A program made the translations under genes and the position numbers. A stretch of 64,000 nucleotides of DNA, from NCBI GenBank assembly GCA_963969365.1, contig OZ017751.1:930001-994000 (forward strand). The letters are read 5' to 3'. Positions 1 through 9,376 of this stretch are shown piece after piece. Position 1 is the first letter of the stretch; every line of letters starts with the position of its first letter. The notes below the pieces were generated by a model. The model saw only the letters and a program-made list of their open reading frames with translations. It was not told the DNA's origin and did not search any database. Origin of the DNA: Asterochloris sp. CNOR1. Its lineage: Eukaryota; Chlorophyta; Trebouxiophyceae; Trebouxiales; Trebouxiaceae.

Positions 1-1541
1 TGACCATATGGGCACAGCAACTCCCAGCAGCTGCTCACCTGACTTCTGCAGACTGCTGCCTTCCAGTGGCTTCCTCCAGCGCATGTCTAGCTGTCTGTGT
101 GTCAGCCTGCATCGGCGGGTGCAGACCTTCAGCGTGCTGCAGCCACCAGATGGTGAGCCTTCTGCCTGTGTTGCACGTTGGAAACCCAGACACCTGCAGT
201 CTAGAAGCCTCTTTCGCTGCTGCCTGCTGCTTGGCCTGCTGGTGCTCCTTCTGTGCCAAAATCTGCTTTGCCAGGGTCTGCTGCTGTTGCTGGGCACGGG
301 CCAGCTGGTATTGTAGGTCTGCCTTGTGGCTAAGAAGCGCATCGTAGGACCTGCGGGATTTTGTCAGGTTGTGGTGGCTGCAGTGTTGAGCTAGCTCACC
401 CCGCCTCTGCAGCACTGTAGGAGCAGCTTGTATAGATACTGTCCTGTGCAGCAGGCTCTGGAACAGCCCTCTCCAGCACAAGCAACATGCATCTTCACAT
501 GCATGCTGCACTCTGGCGTTGGGCTCACTGCAGCAGCTTGTCATGCAGGCAGCTCTGACTGGGTAAGATTGCCAGAGGGAATGCCAGGGGCATTTGGCTG
601 CACCTCAACAAGCACAAGTGTGCAGGAAGCCCTGGACACAGGATATCAGCAGGAAGCTAACCAGTACCTCAGCCAGCTCAATTACATTACCTTTGAGCAG
701 CCAGCCCTGGGATACTGGGTGCCAACTCAGAGCCTTTTGTTGGAGGCTGGCCGCACCTCAGCAAGCTCAGTCTCAAGTGCTGTGCAGGCAGCTTGCTCCT
801 CTGCAGAGGTGCAGTCCACGATGCTGTTGAACTTGCGCATGCGGCTCTGCTCTGCCTGCAATGCCTGTGACAAGCGCTGCTTGGTGGCTGCCAGCTGGTC
901 CACCTGCTGCAGCAACCTGCAGCACAGCCAAGGCCAGGCTCAGCCCTTCACCTGGTGACCCTTGAGCTACGCAACGGAGGCACTGCATGGTGGCACCTAG
1001 CTGCCTAATCTGCTGCAGCAACCCTGCAGCTCGGCCAAGAACAGGCTGCGCTTCTTACAGCTGCACCTCACTGCACACTACAGTGGCAGACGTGCGATTT
1101 CTGGTGTCCGCCCAGTCAGGCTCTCTCTACATGTGGCTGGTTGGCCTCATTTCACCCGCAGCTGCGCATCAAACAAGCAAGAGCAGCAAATTCACGTCAG
1201 CTGCTCCTGCTGAGCCTTCACAGCCTCATCTGTGCCCGTGTCCAGCTCTGTCTGCAGCCTGCAATTGCTGGACTGCAGTTCCAGAGCCCGAAGAGACAGT
1301 TGTATGTGCTGCTGGGACAGACTCTCCTGCAGAGGGCAGCAGGGTGCGAAGCATGGACACGTTGACTTTCGGGCTGCAGAAAAGTGCCTGATGGGGTTGC
1401 CTGGTGCTTTTGTTGCCCATGGAGTCTGATCTGTGCAGCATCCCTCTGCTCCTGCTCATGCTGCAGCTCCTCGGTCCTTCTGCCCAGCAAACTCTCCAGC
1501 TCTTCAATGCGGAGCAGCCAGCTGAGAGCGATCCCATCCAT
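1..1541 (-). CDS. Coiled-coil protein, 5' part, runs off left edge
   Basis: The first exon begins at the ATG ending at 1541 and is rich in Leu, Glu and Gln (RIEELESLLGRRTEELQHEQ), a heptad-like pattern. A second exon, about 1326 to 1196, continues it (LSLRALELQSSNCRLQTELD). Further exons lie near 904-760 (VDQLAATKQRLSQALQAEQS), 385-198 (ADLQYQLARAQQQQQTLAKQ) and 142-35 (QTARHALEEATGRQQSAEVR), each ending in GT. The last donor at 35 means the gene continues outside the window. The junction between exons 1 and 2 needs a GC donor near 1402 (CAG|GCAACC) to stay in phase. The link between the second and third exons is not fully resolved, so a small exon may be missing. A long coiled coil suggests a structural role, for example cytoskeletal, ciliary or tethering, but no family was recognised. 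Confidence 0.6.
593..790 (-). repeat. Duplicated exon donor junction in coiled-coil gene intron
   Basis: On the plus strand, 745-790 (end of the exon coding TELAE and its GT donor) resembles 593-630, which lies inside the following intron. Both read GC-GCACCTCA-CAAGC, then CAAGTG, then TGCAGG. In the coding sense this is an exon tail plus donor copied downstream about 150 bases away and partly decayed. Confidence 0.5.
874..1046 (-). repeat. Duplicated acceptor and exon start in coiled-coil gene
   Basis: Plus-strand 874-940 covers the start and acceptor of the exon coding DQLAATKQRL. It closely matches 979-1046 in the preceding intron, with a spacing of about 105 bases. The shared core is CTGCTGCAGCAACC(C)TGCAGC followed by GGCCAAG and CAGGCT. 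The intronic copy has a matching but degraded reading (RQLGATMQCL), so it is a decayed copy of an exon start with its acceptor. Confidence 0.6.
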
Positions 1542-1660
1542 GGTCTTGCGACACAGCCTCTTACATGCCCGCTTAGTAGCAACTTTAGGCGGTAACTTAC
1601 CCTAGGCCAGAGTTCCGGACCCAAATCCCACTTGTGGAGAGATCTGTGAGTGGCGGGGAC

Positions 1661-3190
1661 ATGTCCAGAGTCAGGGTTATCATCAAGCTAGGAGGTGCTG
1701 CCATCACAGATAAAGAGCAGTTCGAGACTGCCAAGCAGGATGTGATTCAGCAGCTTGCTCAACAGATCGCCAATATGCTTACATGCCAGGGAGGAGCTGC
1801 CATCATAGTTCATGGAGCCGGCAGGTGCTGCTGCAGATCTGATATTGGTGGGCTGCAATTCATCAGTGTGCAGCAATCCAGTGAATGTTACATGTGCGCC
1901 TGCAGTTTTGGGCATCATCAAGCCAGCCAGTATGGGGTGGCTGCTGGCGGCATCAGTCGCCCCGATGTCCGGCATGGCTTTGCTCTGACAAGGCAGTCTG
2001 TACTCAAGCTGAATCAGCTTGTGGTGTCGGCCCTGATTGAAGGCAAGAATTGCCCTGACGGCACAGCACAGGCCCTGCAACCCCAAATTTACCCCTGCCG
2101 CTGCAGAGGGCCTGCCAGCCTGTTCGGTGTCCCCATGTTTGGCCTGGGTCACCAGCAATCGCCATGTCACAGAGCACGGCTGCAGGGGTGTGCACTCCCT
2201 TCTTGAGGCAGGCCTCCTGCCTGTTCTGCATGGAGACTGTGTGCTGGATGAATCACTTGGCTGCACCATCCTCAGGTGAGGCACCACAGGCAGCCTAGCA
2301 GGGATCAGCAGTCATCAGGTGCTGCCCAATAGACTTGGCCTCGCTGTCAGCTCTGCAGCCTGCCCTGTTGTGGCTATGCAGTCAGCACTACACGCAACAC
2401 TTTTGCACTGGCTCTCAGCAATGCACTTGTCATTTATGTGCTGCCAGGGTGCAGCGGGCTCACTGCAGCTGTCAGCGCTGCGGCCTGTGCGCAAGTGGGA
2501 AACACTAACCATATGGTGGATGCACCAGCAGACTGTCAGTATGTACTGTCTGCCCTGCAGTGGTGACACAATTGTGGCAAAGCTCGCTGAGGAGTTCAAG
2601 CCCAAATTTGTTGTCTTCATGGTGAGTGCAGTGGCCAGCACCAAAGGCTCACCAGTGGCAGCCTCAGGTGTTGCCGATCAGTGCCTGGAACTCTACCAGT
2701 GGTAGGACTTAGCTGCTGCTGGTGATCAGTGCCTGAAACCTCACCTTGCTGCTGCTCCACGCAGACCAATGTAGCTGGGCTCTTGAGCTGCCCGCCCATC
2801 GAGGGCAAGGGAGTTCTGCTCAGGCACGTGGCTGTCACCTGTGACGGTGCCTGGTCTGTCAGTCAGGATCAATCACAGCCTAACTTCATCAAGTCTCAGC
2901 GTGACACAACAGGTGAAATCTCAATGGAAGCTTTGAAGACAGGACGCCACTTTGACGCTATGTCAGGTTCAAGAGATCAGTACAGGACCGCTACATGTCT
3001 TGCAGGGGGCATGGCTCAAAAGGTAAAGGAAGCTGCCCAGATTGCAGGACGGGGGATACCTGTCCTCTTAGCTCAAGCTGGCACCAAGTTCAGTATGCAG
3101 GCTTGCAAACTGGGGCCTGCTGCTCTGAAAGATCTGTCGTGGAAAGGCACCTCATTTGACCCACCTGAGATATTGGCCAACTGCACATGA
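1661..3190 (+). CDS. IPK: Isopentenyl phosphate kinase, six exons
   Basis: Predicted to phosphorylate isopentenyl (or dimethylallyl) monophosphate to the diphosphate with ATP, feeding isoprenoid synthesis. Exons 1661-1824, 1906-2042, 2107-2275, 2561-2621, 2765-2912 and 3006-3190 total 864 bases in one frame (287 aa), close to the usual plant size. The amino acid kinase fold is clear: N-terminal VRVIIKLGGAAITDK, nucleotide/phosphate glycines IIVHGAGSFGHHQ with the IPK-type histidine, VLHGDCVLD, SGDTIVAKLA, MTNVAGLL, DTTGGM and a C-terminal GTKFSMQ. Intron 2 has a GC donor (GAAG|GCAAGA at 2043), needed to restore IEEGLPACSVSP. The ATG at 1661 is preferred over an upstream in-frame GTG. Recognition rests on family motifs; the exon joins are inferred. 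Confidence 0.93.
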
Positions 3191-3713
3191 CCCGCGTGGA
3201 CGCATTCCCATTGCAATGCATTCCCTTTTCTGGCATCCCTGCTTCTGCCTGAGCTGTGCTGCCTATATGGTTGCAGCTGTGCTGCCTGCTGTGGCTTTTA
3301 ATGTTGTGCATGTCATTCTGTGATCCTCTGAGGGGATGCTGGTCTGCGAAGCTCACATATCACTGAGCGCAGCTATGCTGCCTGCTGTGCGCTTTGATAA
3401 CACGAAAGGCGCTGTGTCTGACACTGACACTGCGCTGAAAACTTGAGCAACAGGCATCTCACTGACATGATGAGGCTGCCCAGGCTGAGGCTGGCAGCTG
3501 ATTGATCTATCTGGGCAGGTCAGGCAAGTGAAACACACATGTGGACTGTCAATCTGCCTGCTTGCTCGAACCAGCTGTCAGGTCTCTTCAGGTGTGAGCT
3601 GCAGCTGGCTCAAGGGGTCTGCCCAGTCTGATGCTGCTCTGGCCACATGAAACTGTGTATCTGCCTTGACAACTGTGCTGGTGCAGCCCTGGCCATCAGC
3701 CAGGCAGCAGCTG

Positions 3714-6700
3714 CTACCTGCTGCGGCCAGGCGCTGCATAGGGGTCAGGCCTTCTGTAGGCATCACGCATGGGTGGGGGCCCGCGTGCATATCTGTCATC
3801 GTAACCGCGGTCATAGCCACCAGCAGGGGAGGCAAACGATGAGCCGTAGCCCCCTCGGTCGTAGCCCCCAGCCTCATAGCCTCCATAACCCCGGTCTGCA
3901 TAGGGATCCCTGCGGGGAAGGAGACACTGCTGTCCGGGCAGGGCCAGCAGACTAAGGGGAGGCAAGGCAGAGCAGAGGTGATGCATTTATGGTGAAAGGA
4001 TTCTCGCAGGCCGTAAGCAGTAAGCATGCAGCCACAGCTGTCTGTCGAGAGCATGTGTGCAAGGTGAGCTGCTTGCCTAGGAGGGTAGCCAGGATCTCTG
4101 GGAGGGTAGTAGGGGTCCGGCCTGTCATAGCCGCCTGCCCCCCTGCAGAGCAGATCAGCAGCTGTCAACGCAGGGGGAAGCTGCAGTTTTCAGAAGTGCA
4201 CTGTTCACTGTAAGCTTCGCAGGCTGGCTACTGCCAGACAGAGGACAGACACAGGCAAACTTCATTACTCAGTGCTTCAACGATCGCAAGCCCAGACAAG
4301 CTGATTTGCCAACCCCAAAACAAGGCCTTCCTGTCCCCGGTGCCCCATAGTTGCAAGCTGCCTGCCAAGCTGATGCATGCTGCAGTGGTGCCCACCCATA
4401 CTGTGCGCCAAAGCCACCCCGGTCGCCGAACCTATCAAAGTCGCCGCGCCCTCCACCATAGCGGTCATAGTCCCCATAGCCTCCCCGAGCGGGTGCAGCG
4501 CCATAGCCCCCCCTGCACAATTTCAGGCAGAGCTTGGAGCCTAGACTAGAATGCAGAGAGCTGACTGGCTGAGGCCCCAGCAGAAGAGCAGGCAGGCTTT
4601 CAACGATACACTGCCGCGCTTAAAGAGCAGGGGAAAGGTTCTGTGAGCAGGGTCTCATGCCATGGCCCCCTTCAGGCAGCATTCGCCCATCACCTGTGCG
4701 AGCCCAGAAACAAACACGTGTCCACTGATGTATGCCAACCATAATGTTTTGTCAGCTGTAGGCAGGAGGCGCGATGAGCTGGACAGGGCAGGAGGTCACG
4801 TAGCAATTTGCACAGACCACAGTAATGTACAGGCATGCAAACAGAACGGAGGGCGGCCTCACCTGTCATACGCATCCCGCCTGCCGTCGTAGCCACCGCC
4901 CCTAGGCGCTGCATAGGCACCCCTGCAGGAAAGAGGGGAGGCTTTGAGCGATGGATGGCTGGACAGCTGCCACACTGCATCTCACCCACACTGCATCTCA
5001 ACACAAGGAGCGCAGCCGCGAATCTGCTGCAGGCAGGTGCAAGGGACGAGCTTGCAGGCCACAGCGAAAGGGTCAGCAGCACCCTGCTGTACATGATTCC
5101 AGAGACAAGCTTGCAGGCCAGATTACATGCAGCTGCGGACATGCCTCACCCAGGTCAACAGGCACACTGCTGTTGCCAGGCCACTTGGGAGTGGCAACAA
5201 AGAGGCTGCCTTCCCACCCAGCCAAAGCATGCAGCTCAGGCTGCACAGCTCTGAGAGGCAGCCCAGCTGACCTCTCGTAGGGCGCAGCGTAGGCCGCCGC
5301 ACCACCACCACGCTCATAGGTGTCTACCCGACCCCTCTGGAATGTGCCACCAGCCCTGCAGCGTCACAGGGCTGGTTAGAGAACCAGGTAGTGCCCTGTG
5401 GGCTGGCAGACGCACAGCCAGCCGTTTACATACTACTTCGGCATGCTGGGGCATAAACCACGTGATGCTGTGCACGCCAATGAGGCCACAGCATTTTTGC
5501 ATGTTGCAATGGTGTTGGCTGCAACGCAGCAGACCCCAGCACAGATGCTTACTAGTGTCCAGTCAACACCTTGGTGGTAAACAGCCTCAGGCTCTCAAAG
5601 CCTGTCCGGTCACCCGGCAAAAGTCCAGCACGCCCGTGTGCTGTGGTACACGCAGCTTCTTGAAGCATGACTCACGGTCTAGCACTGCGCCCGGGCCCTG
5701 TGCCATCTGCAAGGGCTGAGGCTGGTGTGCCTGGTGCAGTCTCGGACTGCGGAATGGCTCGGTTGCACGAGATCTTGCGCCCCTCCAGCTCACTGTCATG
5801 CATCTCCTTGATGGCAGCCTGCAGCATGGCCTTTGCTCAGGTGATGTGTCGCAGGGAGCCATTGTTTGTCTGCTTGGTAGTGGCCTGACTGCCCCTGGCG
5901 ATTAGACAGCTGATGTGCTACGCTAGATCCAGGACAAGGGTGCGCTGCGGTGCATGCAATAACGCTGCTGATCTCCACGAGGAGTGGAGCAGCCAGGTTG
6001 CTGCAGGGGCGCAGCTGCAGCTCTGTCACATGATCTTGCTTTCTGACAGAGCGAGCTGTTTTCTGTGCAACAGGCTGCCGGCAGGGGCAAGCCCCCTCCT
6101 CCTTGGGGTCTTCCAAGCTGTCAGCAGCATACATACGCACCAGCAAGTCTTGCTCCGTGTCAAATGTGACAAAGCCAAAGCCGCGGGAGCGATGAGTCAT
6201 CTTGTCCAGCATAACTGTAGCTGTCTTGGCGTTGAAGGCCCGGAAGGCTGCAGCAGCAATTTTGTGCTCTCAATGCATGCGCTGCAGCTGCGTGCTGTGC
6301 TGCCTGGGGCTGCTGGGTATGAGGCTCGTTGTGCACTTCGCAGCAGCTGTGCTAGACCAGGTGACCCAGGCTGTCAGGGCAGTGGGCCCGGCAGCTCCAT
6401 CAAGGGGGCTGCATGCTGGCTGCAGCAGTGCTGAGCCGGTTGAAGGTGCAGTGCGCTGCACGAGAGGCACAGCCAGCATGACGCGGCCAGCTTTTGGCCT
6501 CCTGATGTGGCAAGGATCCCCAACAACGCAGTCATGATGCCCAGTTGGACAAAGCACATAAGCGCAGCGCTCAAGCTGAAGGGCTGCGCACAGCTGCAGC
6601 TGAGCCACGTCTGCTTGCACCAGCTGTGTGGTGCTACAGCTGTCAAACAGGGTAGGCGCTTGCGGCCAGCACTCACTGTCCTTCAGCTCCCGGTCATTCA

Positions 6701-6833
6701 TGTGCCATGAGATGCCACCCACGAAGATCTTGAAGTCACCATCAGGCCTGGAGGGCTCGTCGGGGGATCTGCGCCGCTTCTCTTCCTCGCCATTTGCTCT
6801 GTCTCGTGAGGGGGATCTCCCGGGGTCAGCCAT
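3714..6833 (-). CDS. RRM RNA-binding protein with Gly/Tyr/Arg-rich tail
   Basis: A single N-terminal RNA recognition motif is followed by a low-complexity tail, the layout of plant and animal hnRNP-like proteins that bind mRNA. Start ATG at 6833. Exon 1 (6833-6677) has an acidic/RS-like leader and RNP2 (KIFVGGISW). Exon 2 (6247-6141) has RNP1 (RSRGFGFVTF). Exon 3, from 5818, gives AAIKEMHDSELEGRKISCNR, completing the RRM. Later exons near 5331-5277, 4920-4862, 4510-4395, 4148-4077 and 3908-3714 encode repeats such as GGYDRGGYGSS, RGGYGDYDRYGGG and PDPYYPPRDPGYPP, ending in TAG at 3714. A GC donor (CCTAG|GCAAGC at 4076) joins the last two. The tail is probably disordered and self-associating. 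The acceptor choice before the 5331 exon is uncertain. Confidence 0.85.
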
Positions 6834-7995
6834 GTCTCTGCAGCCGGTGGCTCTCAACAGATGCTGGGGTTCAGAGAGGTCTAGCCGAATAAAAGCCCTT
6901 TGATGTTCCTGGCATTGACATTTACATTGACACTGCAGCTGAGCAGCAGGCGCCCCCTCAATGGCAGACCATATGATTGAGGACGCTGCTTTCATCTACA
7001 TCCCTTTGACATCTGAGCTGCTGATGGCAGGCACATAATGCTTGGGTCTGCCCAAACATTTGCAGAGCACTGTCAATGAGATAGAGTGCTCAGTGCCCAG
7101 AGGACTTTACCACAGACCCTGGCACCACATGCTTGTGGTAAGAACAATGAGAAGGAGACCCAGCACAGATATGAAAGTGAGGAAGGGCAAAGCAGCACAG
7201 CCGGAAAGCTACAGTCCAGTTGGAGCCCGTCGAACAGGCAGCTGACTTGCAGAGGTCCAACAGCTTGCAGGCTGCTGTTGTGAGCCTGCAGGCTGGCACA
7301 CTGCTGAGCAATGTGCATCATCAGAGCCCAGCTTCAAGCGGGCAAGCTGAACATCAGTCAGGCTATGATGTCTGCTCCTGCAGAGCCTTGATGGGCCTGG
7401 AATTGATGCTGCAGGAAGCTGACCATCTGCTCCAGCAGAGCCTGCCTGTGAGCCCAGTGCTGAGGCCAGTATCCAGGCGGTCGACAGCCTGCTTCAGCAG
7501 ACTCATTACTGAGGCTGGAGCTGACATGTTCATTTGCTGCTGCAGCGCCAGTGGCTGTGCCCTGTACTCAGCCAGGGCAGCCTCAGCTGCTGCTGCACAA
7601 GCAGCACCTCACCAGTGGTCTCAGCATGAGCCTGCTGAGGGCTGGCAACTTGCCTCCCTGGAGCCAGCTTCTCAGCACACAGGTCACCTCTGTGCTGGCA
7701 GTCCTCCTCTCCACCATGGTGCCCTTGGTGCCAGAGGGCAGCTGCTCAGAGGAGAGCCTGACGCAGTTTCATTAAACACTGGAGCCCTTGCTGGGGGTTC
7801 GCTGCTGCGATCAAATAGGAGTGGGGCTGCAGAGGGAGCGCATGCATCTCACCGAGAGCATAGTCCACCTTGAGCAGGCACTCAAGTTCTTGTCAAGCAT
7901 AGCAAGGCTTGAACACTTTGAGCAGCAGCTAAATTTCGTTTTCAATATTCGGTGGCCCGCCAACTTTGACCGGAGCAGAATTGCTTTGCTGCAGC
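6834..7995. other. Divergent intergenic region, no assigned gene
   Basis: This 1.16-kb stretch separates the divergently transcribed RRM and phospholipid methyltransferase genes and should hold both promoters. A plus-strand open stretch at 7788-8150 reads like a helical peptide (VHLEQALKFLSSIARLEHFE) but runs over the methyltransferase start in another frame. Leucine/glutamine-rich stretches at 7220-7500 resemble coding sequence of this CAG-rich genome, but no homologous product was recognised. Confidence 0.4.
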
Positions 7996-8986
7996 ATGAC
8001 GAGGCCTGTGGACTGGATTGTGGTCAGCGCCCTGGCCCTGCCGCATATGCTGTACAGCTTTGTGTGGCTCAACAACAGGGCCTGGAGAAAGCTGTTTCAG
8101 AAGAACTCTGTTCACTTTTTCGCGTGTATAGCAAGCCTGCTGAAAGGTGAGGATGCACCACTGAGTTACATATTGTTGCTACTCAGCACATGCTGCATAG
8201 CTTCCTGGCACACTAGCGTCCGGCCATCTGCGGTCCTGAGACCTTCCCAGAAAGCATGCCTGTGCGCTAACCCCATCAGTGCTGCCTGCAGTGGTCCAGT
8301 TCACTGCGCTGGCGCTGTGGTACAACGTGAACGATCACAAGTTGGATCCTCGGCTGACTGCCCCTTCTCAGCTCCTAGTTGCAGTTCTTTTGATAGGCGC
8401 AGGCCAGGTCAGCTTGATGCTGCAGCTGAGCCTCCATGTGACTGCTGCATAGCATGTGCACTTGCTTGACGACCACCCTGATGTTGCTGATGCGCCCTGC
8501 TGCAGCTTTTCAACTTCAGCACCTTCAAAGCCATTGGGGAGCCTGGGGTGTACTATGGAACCAAGGCAAGACGACAGCCTTAAGGCTTGTTCCCTGCTCA
8601 TCACTGCTCTGCCTCTTATTGCAAAGGTTGCTGGCTGCAGCTGGGTCACAAGGTACCCTGGTGCACAGGCTTCCCCTTTAACGTGGTTCGCCACCCACAG
8701 GTAGGTGCTGCCTGCATGCTCTCAAGATCTGCTGCTGTGATGCAGTAGTGTCTGCATGCTGCTGGGCTCCTGCGATGCTTTGGAGCATTGCGGAGAGCAG
8801 CAGTCAAGCTACATGAGCTGCCCGCAATTTGATGGCCTGCTGTTGCTGCAGTATGTCGGCTCTGTGCTCAGCATCTGGGGTGGAGTCATCCTGGCCTTCC
8901 ATCAGTCACCACCTGGTCTGGTGGCGCTGGCGACTTACTGGAGCCTCCTCTACCTGATCACTGGCGCTGTGGAGCAGTTTCTCTGA
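7996..8986 (+). CDS. PLMT: Phospholipid N-methyltransferase (PLMT/PEMT family), five exons
   Basis: Predicted membrane enzyme that methylates phosphatidyl-N-methylethanolamines with S-adenosylmethionine, giving phosphatidylcholine. Exons 7996-8146, 8292-8407, 8506-8565, 8641-8700 and 8852-8986 total 522 bases in frame (173 aa), near the length of the plant enzyme. The family signature is clear: GVYYGTKLGHKVPW, then FPFNVVRHPQYVGSVLSIWG, and a C-terminal hydrophobic segment ending GAVEQFL. Hydrophobic stretches (WIVVSALALPHMLYSF, LLVAVLLIGAG and others) fit about four membrane spans in the ER. Intron 3 has a GC donor (CCAAG|GCAAGA at 8566). An algal PC-synthesis step is the best reading; which methylation steps it performs cannot be told from sequence. 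Confidence 0.9.
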
Positions 8987-9376
8987 TGGATCGCTGGTCT
9001 GGCTTTCATTTGAGCTGTGTTTCATAAATTTTATTTGACAGGAGGCTTCCCTGTTGACCAGAAATTCAACCTGCGCATGCAGCCATTATGTGGCAAAGTA
9101 GCTGTCTCAGCTGCAGGGTCTTCAGTTCATGCATGGCCTGATCATGAGCTTATAAGCCCCCATGGTTCCTTCTGAGTGAAGACATTGCCTGCGGTGACTG
9201 GTCGTCTGGTTGCGCGCATCTGTGAACCATGCTGCAGTGACACCTGAGATCTGCACATTGCTGTGCAGTTGCTGCTTGGAATTGTAAGTGAACTACCTTT
9301 TAAAACACACTGGGTGGCTCAAGATGTACTATTGGCACACATGGCGGACTTGTCTGCACCCCACTACTGCAAGCTT
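8987..9376. other. Convergent intergenic region
   Basis: Tail-to-tail spacer between the methyltransferase (+) and the sugar transporter (-). It holds a TGTAA on the plus strand near 9278, the chlorophyte-type polyadenylation signal, about 290 bases after the methyltransferase stop. Nothing else was recognised. Confidence 0.35.

Noticed and set aside
1634-1660. GTG start extending the IPK reading frame upstream
   Set aside because: Eukaryotic initiation at GTG is unlikely and the ATG at 1661 gives the normal family N-terminus.
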